A program made the position numbers and the translations under genes. A stretch of DNA of 64,000 nucleotides from JACCTH01 sp036556085 (GTDB lineage Bacteria; Actinomycetota; Acidimicrobiia; Spongiisociales; ZC4RG35): contig DATBKE010000125.1 of NCBI GenBank assembly GCA_036556085.1, positions 40,924-104,923 of the forward strand. The letters are read 5' to 3'. Position 1 is the stretch's first letter, and each line of letters starts with the position of its first letter. Below are positions 50,601 to 57,646 of the stretch, piece after piece. The notes beneath the pieces were generated by a model. The model was not told where the DNA came from and searched no databases. It was given only the letters and a program-made list of their open reading frames with translations.

Positions 50601-51176
50601 GGGCTGTACGTGTCCGATCACCCGCTCTTGATGGTGGGGACCACCCTCGCCATCGAGACGGAGCCGATCAGCTCCCTGAGCGAGAAACAGGATCGAGCTT
50701 CGGTGACGATCGGTGGCTTGGTGGCGGGGATCAATCGCCGCTACACCAAGAACAACGAGTTGATCCTCTTCCTCCAGGTGGAGGACCTCGACTCATCGGT
50801 CGAGGTGGTGATGTTCCCCCGGGTAGTGGAGGAATTCGGCCAGCTCATCACTCCCGATGCCATCGTGCTCATCGACGGGTCGGTCGACCAGCGCGGAGAC
50901 GAGGTAAAGGTGCGGGCGCGGACGGTGCGCGAGTTGAAGATTCGGACCGACTCCACGGTTCGCCTTCGGATCGCGGCCCGCGCCATCTCGGCCCGATTGG
51001 TCGGCCAGCTCAAGACGATTCTTCAGAGCCATCCCGGGCCAGCGCCGGTGATGTTGCAAATGGAAACGGGCGAATCCCACAAGGTGCTCCGCTTCGACGA
51101 CCGCCACCGGGTTGAGCCCTCCTCGACCCTCTATGCCGAACTCAAGGCCCTGCTCGGTCCCGGGGCCGTCGTTTAA
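47661..51176 (+). CDS. dnaE: DNA polymerase III alpha subunit
   Basis: The replicative polymerase, 1171 residues. The PHP domain is intact (FAHLHLHTEYSMLDGAAR, ITDHGVMYG), as in actinobacterial DnaE1 where it proofreads. The catalytic aspartates are in PDIDMDFDERYR (about 417-425), with GPGRGSAAGSIVAYAL just before. YQEQVMQAAQAMAGYTMAEAD and GYGFNKAHAACYALIAYQTA mark the fingers; a tandem HhH and an OB domain (ASVTIGGLVAGINRRYT) precede the C-terminus. Ends before a strong hairpin. Confidence 0.96.
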   Translation: MSFAEGRSRSFAHLHLHTEYSMLDGAARIKDVVEAAAADGQTAVAITDHGVMYGVVDFYQAATSAGIKPIIGIEAYVVEGSRFDRPRAAENQRMHMTLLATTQTGYRNLIKLSSLAYLDGYYYKPRMDSDLLSRYSEGIVATSGCLSGPVARHLAPDGAREEAGPRTVRDFDTALKAAAHYQDIFGRENFFIELQDHGLDAQRRVTPDLLEISHRIGAPLLATNDAHYTRQGEADAHDVLLCIQTGSNRDEPNRLKFDSTEFYLKTAADMRRLFPEETYPGACDNTLLIADRTEVSLEFGRYLLPQFPVPEGHTESSYLEHLVIEGARRRYGEISGEIGDRIRSELAVISEMGFPAYFLIVWDLIRFARQRRIRVGPGRGSAAGSIVAYALQITDLDPIAHGLIFERFLNPGRREMPDIDMDFDERYRGEVIRYAAEKYGSDHVAQIVTFSTIKGKQAIRDSARVLGHPYAIGDRIAKAMPPPILGREAPLRVVLEPLAADASPDERNFHSNATELRSLYANDPVAREVIDMARGLEHLRRQDSIHAAAVVISPEPLTELVPVQRKGEDAEVVTQYEMNGIASLGLLKMDFLGLRNLSIIERTIELVEGGQGTKIDIDKVPLDDPAVFELLKSGDTIGVFQLEGTGLRALVRSLAPDRFEDIVALVALYRPGPLGAQMHTAYADRKNGRSKVEYPHPALEPFLNNTYGIMVYQEQVMQAAQAMAGYTMAEADELRSAMGKKVKAKMAAHRQKFIAGCEKLGHPQKVGADLFDAIEPFAGYGFNKAHAACYALIAYQTAWLKAYHAPEYLASLLTATKRDKERTAVYLAECRNQGIDVLVPDVNESEVDFTVRDGKIRFGLSAVRNVGEGVVEKIIAARSERPFTDFFDFADRVDLLALNKRTVESLIKAGAFDGMGHSRKGLFLRYEEILDSTVERRRNEELGQFSLFAAEVSETSPIHDEMSNAEWSTKVKLTFEKEMLGLYVSDHPLLMVGTTLAIETEPISSLSEKQDRASVTIGGLVAGINRRYTKNNELILFLQVEDLDSSVEVVMFPRVVEEFGQLITPDAIVLIDGSVDQRGDEVKVRARTVRELKIRTDSTVRLRIAARAISARLVGQLKTILQSHPGPAPVMLQMETGESHKVLRFDDRHRVEPSSTLYAELKALLGPGAVV

Positions 51177-51191
51177 AAGATCGGTCCAGCA

Positions 51192-51244
51192 GCAAACCTA
51201 AGGTTTGGTGCTGCGGAAACCGCATGCTGGAACCTTAGGTTTGC
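51192..51244. terminator. Nested hairpin between dnaE and the HAD gene
   Basis: Arms GCAAACCTAAGGTT (51192-51205) and AACCTTAGGTTTGC (51231-51244) are perfectly complementary over 14 bp and enclose an inner hairpin TGCGG-AAA-CCGCA (51212-51224). It lies 15 bp after dnaE and 6 bp before the end of the convergent gene, so it should stop transcription from both sides. Confidence 0.7.
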
Positions 51245-51250
51245 GCTCAC

Positions 51251-52027
51251 TCAGCGGCGGGTGCGCTCGGCCAGGCGGCCCTGATAGCGACCGAGCGCAT
51301 AGGTGCCTAGGGCGAGACCACCAGCGGCACTGGTGCCGAGCCCGAGAGCGATGGCGCGTTTGGTCTTCCGAGCGAATATCACCACGGGCCACCCACGGTC
51401 GTGAGCGACCCGCTCGAGGTCCCGATCCGGGTTGACCGCCACCGGATGGCCCACCGCCTCGAGCATCGGCAGGTCCGAGATCGAGTCGGAATAGGCATAA
51501 GAAGCGGCCAGGTCGTAACCCCGCTCGTCGGCCAGCTCCTTGATCGCCTCGACCTTTCCTTGGCCGTAGACAAACGGTCCGTCGAGTTCATCGGTGAAGT
51601 ACCCGTCGACGATCTTCCCCTTGGTGGCAATGGCCCCGGTCATGCTCAGGTTGGTGGCCAGGGGAGCGACGATGCCATGGGGTGAGGCCGAGACAATCCA
51701 GGTCTCGCGACCGGCTTCGTGGTGCATCTTCACGAGGCGCCTCGACTCGGGTCGCACCCGGTCGCTCAACCGGGGCAGCACTCGCGCCGCTACTTCGGCG
51801 AGGACATCGATCGACACCCCCTTGACATGGCCGAGGATGGCGGCCCTGGTTCCCTCCGACTTGTCCCCTTTGTCACCGAAGGCAAGAAAGGCCATGGCTC
51901 CGGTGGCGAAGCGGGCAATGTCGGCGTTCTTCACCAGACCCGCCCGCCAAGCCTCGACCGCGAAGGGAAAGATCGAAGCCCCCGAGATCAAGGTCCGGTC
52001 GAGATCAAAGAACGCCGCGGCAACCAT
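51251..52027 (-). CDS. HAD-IB family phosphatase with C-terminal membrane anchor
   Basis: From the ATG at 52027, 258 residues. HAD motifs are FFDLDRTLISG (nucleophile Asp), WIVSASPHGIVAPLA and YSDSISDLPMLEAVG, of the SerB-like IB subfamily. After ARKTKRAI there is one hydrophobic segment (LGLGTSAAGGLALGTYALG) and a basic tail, so the enzyme is probably tail-anchored. Tail anchoring next to two Get3-type ATPases is suggestive, since Get3 inserts tail-anchored proteins in eukaryotes; that link is inference. Substrate unknown. The upstream open frame overlaps the ATPase gene and is a shadow. Confidence 0.8.
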   Translation of the reverse strand: MVAAAFFDLDRTLISGASIFPFAVEAWRAGLVKNADIARFATGAMAFLAFGDKGDKSEGTRAAILGHVKGVSIDVLAEVAARVLPRLSDRVRPESRRLVKMHHEAGRETWIVSASPHGIVAPLATNLSMTGAIATKGKIVDGYFTDELDGPFVYGQGKVEAIKELADERGYDLAASYAYSDSISDLPMLEAVGHPVAVNPDRDLERVAHDRGWPVVIFARKTKRAIALGLGTSAAGGLALGTYALGRYQGRLAERTRR

Positions 52028-52038
52028 CGTCGGCGAAG

Positions 52039-53064
52039 CTACCAAAGCTCCGGCCAGGCGCTGGCCTCGTCGACCACCGCTTCGAGGGTGTGGCGGTCGG
52101 TGGGATCCTCGGTGAGCCAGGGGATGGTCACCAGCGGTACCCGGAAACGAGCCGCAAATCCGTTGCGGGCGTCTCGTTGTCGGTGCGCCTCCGCCTCCCA
52201 TCGCCTCAGGTTGTCGGCCAACGCCGTCGGGGTCCGAGGTGGAATTGCCGCCCCCACCCAGTCGGCGGGAAGGGTGCGATTGAAGATCACCGCTTTCGGG
52301 CTTGAAGCCACGTCAGGAAGCTCGATGAAGAATCGGGCCGCCTCCGACAAGGGGGCGGGATCGGCTGTCGTAACCACCAGGGTGGTCGCCCTCCGGAAGT
52401 GACCCTCGATGGCCCGCGATCGCCGGGAGACGCCGTCGTAAGTCGTGCGGAGATCCATGGCGAACTGCGCCACGCGCTCGAGGAGGTCGGAGCCGAGGAG
52501 CTGATCGGCGAAGCGCAGCAATGGTTTGGCGCCGCGATTGAAGAGCGCGGTCCTTCCCGGAATCCTGCCCCCGGTGAGGAGCCGGAGGAGCCGCCCGCCG
52601 ACCAGCTCCGACATGCGGGCGGGGGCGGTGAAGAACTCGATCCCCCCGGCCGCCGGGGGAGTGTCGATCACCACCAGGTCCCATTTGCGAGATTCGATGT
52701 AGGCGGTGGCTTCCTCGGCGGCGGCGTAGGACTGGGAAGCCGGGAAGTGAATCGTGGCCGCCTCGAAGAACTCGTTGGTGACCAATCGATCGGCCACGTC
52801 GGGGTCGGCGTGGCGCCGGGCGACGGTGATCCAGGAGGCAGCCGAGTCGAGCATCCCCGCCGAGAGGGTTTCCAGCTCGGGATGCCTTCGGGGCCTTCCC
52901 CCCAGTTCGACGCCCAAGGCATCGGCCAGGCGCCGAGCCGGATCGACCGTCAGCACCAGGGTCTTCTTGCCTTGGCTGGCGGCCTTCACCCCCAGCGCCG
53001 CCGCGACCGTGGTCTTCCCCACCCCGCCGGCTCCGGTGACGACGATCGCCTTGCTCGCCATCAT
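52039..53064 (-). CDS. ArsA/Get3-type ATPase, second of an adjacent pair
   Basis: From the ATG at 53064, 341 residues. The P-loop is VVTGAGGVGKTT: alanine replaces the signature lysine (position 12) usual in the ArsA/MinD class. LTVDPARRLADALGVEL and VIDTPPAAGGIEFFTAP are the other nucleotide motifs. The pair resembles Rv3679-Rv3680 (BagA-BagB) of Mycobacterium tuberculosis, ATPases that form a complex and affect tolerance to glycerol and nitric oxide; which is which is uncertain. Start overlaps the partner's stop (ATGA); a second ATG follows directly. Confidence 0.87.
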   Translation of the reverse strand: MMASKAIVVTGAGGVGKTTVAAALGVKAASQGKKTLVLTVDPARRLADALGVELGGRPRRHPELETLSAGMLDSAASWITVARRHADPDVADRLVTNEFFEAATIHFPASQSYAAAEEATAYIESRKWDLVVIDTPPAAGGIEFFTAPARMSELVGGRLLRLLTGGRIPGRTALFNRGAKPLLRFADQLLGSDLLERVAQFAMDLRTTYDGVSRRSRAIEGHFRRATTLVVTTADPAPLSEAARFFIELPDVASSPKAVIFNRTLPADWVGAAIPPRTPTALADNLRRWEAEAHRQRDARNGFAARFRVPLVTIPWLTEDPTDRHTLEAVVDEASAWPELW

Positions 53065-53894
53065 TCCCCCCACTCTTCGGAGAGCCGCGCTGCCACTTCG
53101 CTCTCAGTCAAGAGGCCAAACAGGTAGGGAAAGGTCTTGCGCGGTGGCAGGCGCTCCAGCCATTGCTGTTGGCGGCGATGGAGCGATCGGTGCATCGACG
53201 CCGCCTCAGCCACGACGCCGGTGCCTTTGGCCTCGGTGCCAAGCGGAGGCAGCACCCGGTTGGTGACCACCATGGTCGATCCGATCAGCTTCTCCTTGGC
53301 GAGAACCTCGAGCGTCTCTTCCGTCTCGAGAGTCGGAAGCTCCTCGGGGAGCGTCACCAGCACCAGTTCGGATTGTTCCGACGAGTCGAGGATTTCGGAC
53401 ATCAAATCGGCCTGATGACGGATCCGGCCCGCCGGCACCAGCTCCGCCACGGTCCGGGGAGCCCGCAGCAGTCCCGTCACCTGACCGGTAGGAGGGCAAT
53501 CTCCCACCACGATGTCATAACGACGTTGCAGTACCTCCCAGATGACCTTCCCGAGAGTCACCACCTCTCGCACCCCCGGGGCAGTCGAGGCCAGGGCATC
53601 GAAGAATCGGGCCGCGGGTCCGAGGGTGGCAAGGCCGGGGATGCCCACCTGAACCTGTAGGTATTCGATCAGGGCCTTGGCGCGATCGACGGTGAGCGCA
53701 TCGAGACCGGGCTTCACCTCGACGGGCTTGAACTCGAGACGGGTGAGCCCGAGGTGGGCGGCGAGGCCCCCGGTTCCGGCCACGTCGATACCCAAAACCC
53801 GGGCGCCGGCGCGTTGGTGGGCCAGGGCCAGGCCCGCTGCAAGCGAGGACTTGCCAACGCCTCCTTTACCGGAGACGAGGATCAGCCGGGTCAC
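53061..53894 (-). CDS. ArsA/Get3-type ATPase, first of an adjacent pair
   Basis: A 277-residue ATPase with VSGKGGVGKSSLAAG, keeping the signature lysine (Lys10), then GIDVAGTGGLAAHLG in the place of the DPAHSL switch, and VVGDCPPTGQVTGLLRAP, like the ArsA DTAPTGHTLR signature. It lacks cysteines for arsenite and has no membrane segment. GTG start overlapping the 70-aa gene by 4 bp. The partner ATPase follows with a 4-bp overlap, so the three should be made in step. Confidence 0.87.
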   Translation of the reverse strand: MTRLILVSGKGGVGKSSLAAGLALAHQRAGARVLGIDVAGTGGLAAHLGLTRLEFKPVEVKPGLDALTVDRAKALIEYLQVQVGIPGLATLGPAARFFDALASTAPGVREVVTLGKVIWEVLQRRYDIVVGDCPPTGQVTGLLRAPRTVAELVPAGRIRHQADLMSEILDSSEQSELVLVTLPEELPTLETEETLEVLAKEKLIGSTMVVTNRVLPPLGTEAKGTGVVAEAASMHRSLHRRQQQWLERLPPRKTFPYLFGLLTESEVAARLSEEWGE

Positions 53895-54103
53895 GGATGA
53901 AGGGGAATGCGCAGCACCAGTTGGTCGTCTTCTACGACCCAGGTAGCGGCTGCGATCAATGAGAAATCAAGAAAGTCGGTCTCGGCCTGCTGGATCAGCA
54001 GCTTTCGTTCCTCCCCGGCGACCGGGGGAAGACCCCGCTCCCGTACGGCCTCGGCGCGGTCGCGATAACGAGCGATGACGGCGTCGACGTCGATCTCAGC
54101 CAT
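53891..54103 (-). CDS. 70-residue protein leading the ArsA-pair operon
   Basis: An acidic 70-residue protein: a helix AEIDVDAVIARYRDRAEAVR, then GEERKLLIQQAETDFLDFSL, and a beta-like end ATWVVEDDQLVLRIPLHP. No family is recognised. It is the first gene of the unit with its own -10 directly at the start and overlaps the first ATPase by 4 bp. A small cytoplasmic partner of the ATPases is a reasonable guess, and parallels the 59-aa protein beside the ATPase at 3.8 kb. Confidence 0.65.
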   Translation of the reverse strand: MAEIDVDAVIARYRDRAEAVRERGLPPVAGEERKLLIQQAETDFLDFSLIAAATWVVEDDQLVLRIPLHP

Positions 54104-54109
54104 CGGGGG

Positions 54110-54115
54110 AAGATA
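54110..54115 (-). promoter_or_regulatory. Leaderless-type -10 of the ArsA-pair operon
   Basis: On the minus strand TATCTT is followed by exactly six bases (CCCCCG) and the ATG at 54103. The upstream stretch 54116-54145 is unusually rich in T on this strand. No clear -35. Confidence 0.5.
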
Positions 54116-54163
54116 TCAGAAAGACAAAAAGACAAAAGATGGAAGTCAAAAGATCCGAGATGA

Positions 54164-55801
54164 TCAGGGCGTCGAGGCGGCGACGCGGCGGCTCTCGGCC
54201 CGGCGTTCGCTGTCGAGACGTTCGAGCTCGACATCGGAGTAATCCGCGAACTTCATCGCCCGGGCGATGGCGTGGTGACCGGCGATGTCGGCGATCTGAC
54301 GATGCATCTCGAGACCGACCCGCCGATAAGAGGGGTGTCCGGCGGGCTGAGTTCGCAGCTCGATCAGATGACAGGCCTGGCGGGCGTTCATCTCCATGAC
54401 GAAGCGGATGTTGAAGCCGAAGGGCACCGCGTACTGGGCAACGTCCGGTCCCAACGCGGCGCGAGTGCTCTCGTAAAGCTCTCCGGCCTTCTCCATCACC
54501 CGGCGGAAATCGAAACCGAGGCCAACGTCTTCGATCTCGGGTGGGCATTGGTAACCGAGGCGAGTGCCGAGCCGTTGCCATTCGATCGTCATCAACCGGT
54601 GCCGTTGCAAATCGCGGAAGGCACCAAAGTCGCAAGAGACGTCGAAGCGATAAGTCGTTCGCTCGAGGGCGCGCCCCGGTTTGTGGCGGCGGTTCTGCCG
54701 ATCCCCGAAGAGGGCCGCCAACACCTGTGCCCGTTCGTCGAAATCCATCCCCCTCGCATGCGCCAGGAGATCGGCATCGCTCAACTCCGACCCGGCATAG
54801 AGAGCGGCGGCAGCCAGCTTCAGTTCGGCGTCGGGGTCCCAGTCGGTCAAGGTCACCGTGACCTCGGTCTCGAAGGGCTCGATGAAGCTTCCCTCCGGCG
54901 CCAGATCCTCAAGCGCGCTCCGGGTCGACGAGAGATATTCGGACCAAGCTCCGCCCCGATCGGGCAGGTCCACCCGAGTGAGGAACGAGGGAATCACCTT
55001 TCGAAGCTCATTGAGCATCATCTCCCCGTAGGACCGAACCTCCCCCAGGGGATGGGCGGCCATGCGGATCAATGCCATCTCATAGGCCTGCCCGCTCCCG
55101 TAGATGCCGACATTGGAAAGAGTCGAGGCGGGGAGCAGACCTCGCACCGTGTCGCAGGCCTTGGCGCGGATGGTGGCATTCCAAACCCCGAGCGAGTCCT
55201 CGGCTTGACGGGGAAACCGCTCCTGAAAATAGGAGGTCATCTGTCGGACCATTGTCCGGTAGGTGTCGAAGGTCTCCTCCATGAACGCCCGGTAGTCGGC
55301 TGCCAACGGGGACCCCTCGATCTCCTCTGGTACGAAGTAGCGATAGCCATCGCCGAGGGGGGCGTCGTAGGCGATGTAGCGGGTGGACTGTTCGAGATAG
55401 GAAGCGAGCCGTCCCCACTCGAGGACTTTGGTGAGGATGTTGGAGGCCTGCTCGCAGGCGAGGTGGACACCACCGAGTTGGGCGACGGAGTCATCGCCGT
55501 ATTCGAAGAAGACTCTTCGATAAAGGCTCTCCGCCCGCCTCTGATCGATCAGGGGATCGCTTCCGGTTTTGGATCCGAGGTTCTCCGCGATTGCCTCGAT
55601 GCCGGCGTCGGGATCGGTCACGAATTCGTCGAGGAACAAGCGGCGGACCGACTTGGCCGATCGCGAGTAGCGGGCGAAGAGGGCCCCCTTGACCACTTCC
55701 GGAAGGTTGATGAGGGCAAAGACCGGCTGGTCGACATTGGTGAAGAACCGTTTCAGGACCGTGATTTCGGCGGCTGTAAACGGCTCCTCGAAGTACCCCA
55801 C
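54164..55801 (-). CDS. Double-domain ThyX-like protein with divided signature
   Basis: From the GTG at 55801, 545 residues made of two ThyX-like units. The classic flavin-dependent thymidylate synthase motif is RHRxxSxxxxSxRY. The N-terminal unit has EWGRLASYLEQSTRY (128-142): the Ser and SxRY half is kept, the RHR is lost. The C-terminal unit has QRHRLMTIEWQRLGTRLGY (399-417): RHR is kept, the SxRY half is lost. Each unit has a later Arg-rich helix (residues 240-257; ELRTQPAGHPSYRR at 481-494). Such proteins are usually annotated ThyX, but whether one site forms between units or the function differs is open. TACACT lies 10 bp before the GTG. Confidence 0.75.
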   Translation of the reverse strand: MGYFEEPFTAAEITVLKRFFTNVDQPVFALINLPEVVKGALFARYSRSAKSVRRLFLDEFVTDPDAGIEAIAENLGSKTGSDPLIDQRRAESLYRRVFFEYGDDSVAQLGGVHLACEQASNILTKVLEWGRLASYLEQSTRYIAYDAPLGDGYRYFVPEEIEGSPLAADYRAFMEETFDTYRTMVRQMTSYFQERFPRQAEDSLGVWNATIRAKACDTVRGLLPASTLSNVGIYGSGQAYEMALIRMAAHPLGEVRSYGEMMLNELRKVIPSFLTRVDLPDRGGAWSEYLSSTRSALEDLAPEGSFIEPFETEVTVTLTDWDPDAELKLAAAALYAGSELSDADLLAHARGMDFDERAQVLAALFGDRQNRRHKPGRALERTTYRFDVSCDFGAFRDLQRHRLMTIEWQRLGTRLGYQCPPEIEDVGLGFDFRRVMEKAGELYESTRAALGPDVAQYAVPFGFNIRFVMEMNARQACHLIELRTQPAGHPSYRRVGLEMHRQIADIAGHHAIARAMKFADYSDVELERLDSERRAESRRVAASTP

Positions 55802-55856
55802 TGGACAGTCGAGTGTACCGAGCGATGCCGCTGCGGCCGGTAGCGTTGTCCCAGTG

Positions 55857-56120
55857 ATGGTGTGGGTCCGCGCCCTGTTGCTGCTGCTCGTGCTGCTTGC
55901 CATTGGCCTAGCGGCGCTGCCGATTCTGGTCCTTCTCGACCTCCTGGGAGGAGGAACCGGTTACGGGCTCTGCGAGGGTGGGCTCTCGGCCTGCCCTGAG
56001 CGCTATACCGCCGGTCCGGTGTTGGCGGTCTACCTGGTGATCTCGTTGATGCTGGTGGTGGCGCTGATCAGAATCGTCACTCATCTCTACCGGCGACTTC
56101 AGCGGCACCGAACCGGATAA
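55857..56120 (+). CDS. Small two-helix membrane protein
   Basis: An 87-residue protein with helices at about 4-30 and 53-75, a glycine-rich loop with two cysteines (Cys39 and Cys46) between them, and a basic tail (HLYRRLQRHRTG). It resembles in plan the 86-aa protein at 15.1 kb (two helices with a two-Cys loop), but I see no clear sequence identity. Start may be ATG 55857 or GTG 55854. Its last 44 bp overlap the end of the convergent EamA gene. Confidence 0.6.
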   Translation: MVWVRALLLLLVLLAIGLAALPILVLLDLLGGGTGYGLCEGGLSACPERYTAGPVLAVYLVISLMLVVALIRIVTHLYRRLQRHRTG

Positions 56121-56940
56121 CCAACAAGATGGCCGCCATGATGAGGCCGGCACCCACCCAGCCCGCCATCGTCAATCGTTCACTAAGCACCACAGCCGCC
56201 GTTGCTACCGCGAACGCCGGCTCGAGGGCCAGGAGGATCGCCGTGCGAGACGGGCTGATGATCGTCTGCGCCCACAGCTGGAGGAGATAGCCACCGATCG
56301 AAACCCCAAGGGCGGTAATCAGAATCGCCGGCAACTCTCGGCGACCGGGGAGCGGGATCCCCTCGATGGCGGCGGCGAGGGGGAAGGCGAGAATGCCGGT
56401 GACCAGCAGCTGCACGGCGGTGAAGGTGATCAGCGAGTGCCGGTTGGCCAGGCGATCGAGGGCGATGATGTGTCCGGCGAAGGCGACCGCCGCTCCCACC
56501 GTCAAGAGGTCGCCGCGCACCAATGCGGTTTCTGGCCGAAACGTGAGGAAGACCACCCCGATAAAGGCGAGCACGGCGGCGGCGGCCACACCAAGGGAAG
56601 GCTTCCGGCGATACAGGAGGGCTGCCAACAGTGGGGTGAAGATGATGAAGAGACCGGTGATGAGCGCCGAGTTGGAGGCGCCGGTGGTGACGAGGCCGGC
56701 CGTCTGCAAGCTGTAGCCGACGAAGAGCAACGACCCCGCCAGCGCTCCGTCCCGCCACACCGTCTTTCCCCGCGGCGGCACGAAGAGCATCAGTACCAAT
56801 CCTCCGAGGAGAAAACGCCAGGTGACGAAGGAGATCGGGGGGAAGGTCGCCACCGCATCTTTGATGACGACGAAGGTCGATCCGAACAAGAACGAGGCGG
56901 CGGCAATGGCCAGCCCGGCCCGGGTGGTACGAGAGAGCAA
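56077..56940 (-). CDS. EamA-type (DMT superfamily) transporter
   Basis: A 287-residue membrane protein with ten predicted helices in two repeated EamA halves: first half SFLFGSTFVVIKDAVATFPP and SFVTWRFLLGGLVLML, second half VGAAVAFAGHIIALDRLANR and PAFAVATAAVVLSERLTMAG. These are metabolite or drug exporters; substrate unknown. TTG start, 37 bp from the divergent nth start, with TAGCCT 9 bp upstream as possible -10. Confidence 0.85.
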   Translation of the reverse strand: MLSRTTRAGLAIAAASFLFGSTFVVIKDAVATFPPISFVTWRFLLGGLVLMLFVPPRGKTVWRDGALAGSLLFVGYSLQTAGLVTTGASNSALITGLFIIFTPLLAALLYRRKPSLGVAAAAVLAFIGVVFLTFRPETALVRGDLLTVGAAVAFAGHIIALDRLANRHSLITFTAVQLLVTGILAFPLAAAIEGIPLPGRRELPAILITALGVSIGGYLLQLWAQTIISPSRTAILLALEPAFAVATAAVVLSERLTMAGWVGAGLIMAAILLVIRFGAAEVAGRDE

Positions 56941-56977
56941 GGGCCGGGAAGGCTAGGAGCCTCATACCATCGAGCCC

Positions 56978-57646
56978 TTGCCACTCACGCCCCCACCTAC
57001 TCCACCCTCTCCAGCTGCGCGCCGGCGGGCCAACCGCATCCTCGCTTTGCTGAAGGAGCGGTATCCCGACATCGGCACCGCTCTCGACTATCAGGACCCG
57101 TGGCAGCTCCTCGTGGTGACCGTGATGTCGGCGCAGACCACCGATGAGAACGTCAACCGGATCAGTCCGGTGCTCTTCGCACGCTTTCCGACCCCGGCCG
57201 ATCTTGCTGCCGCCAACCCCGAAGAGGTCGAGCAGATCATCTTCTCTTCGGGCTTCTACCGACAGAAGACGAAGTCGATCATCGCTCTCTCCAGGGACCT
57301 CGAAGAGCGGTTCGGAGGAGTGGTGCCCGACCGGCTCGAGGAATTGGTGACTCTGCGAGGGGTCGGCCGCAAGACCGCCAGCGTGGTTTTGGCCGAGGCG
57401 TTTGCGGCCCCCGCCATTGCCGTCGACACCCACGTCCGCCGGGTCGCAGGGCGGCTCGACCTCACGGCCAACAAGGACCCGGTCAAGATCGAAGCTGATC
57501 TGAAGGCGCTCTATCCGCGCAAGGCCTGGTCCGGCATCTCGATGCGCTTTATCCAATTCGGACGGGACATATGTGAGGCTCGCCGTCCTAGGTGCCCCGA
57601 GTGCGAGCTCAACCGCATCTGTCAGTGGCCTTTCAAGCGCCTCTGA
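56978..57646 (+). CDS. nth: Endonuclease III
   Basis: A 222-residue DNA glycosylase/AP lyase for oxidised pyrimidines. Helix-hairpin-helix LRGVGRKTASVVLAEAF with catalytic Lys132, VDTHVRRVAGRL with Asp150, and the [4Fe-4S] loop Cys199-x6-Cys206-x2-Cys209-x5-Cys215. TTG start; TACCAT lies 7 bp upstream, suggesting almost no leader. Proline-rich N-terminus (residues 2-12). Its TGA overlaps the MATE start (TGATG). Confidence 0.94.
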   Translation: MPLTPPPTPPSPAARRRANRILALLKERYPDIGTALDYQDPWQLLVVTVMSAQTTDENVNRISPVLFARFPTPADLAAANPEEVEQIIFSSGFYRQKTKSIIALSRDLEERFGGVVPDRLEELVTLRGVGRKTASVVLAEAFAAPAIAVDTHVRRVAGRLDLTANKDPVKIEADLKALYPRKAWSGISMRFIQFGRDICEARRPRCPECELNRICQWPFKRL

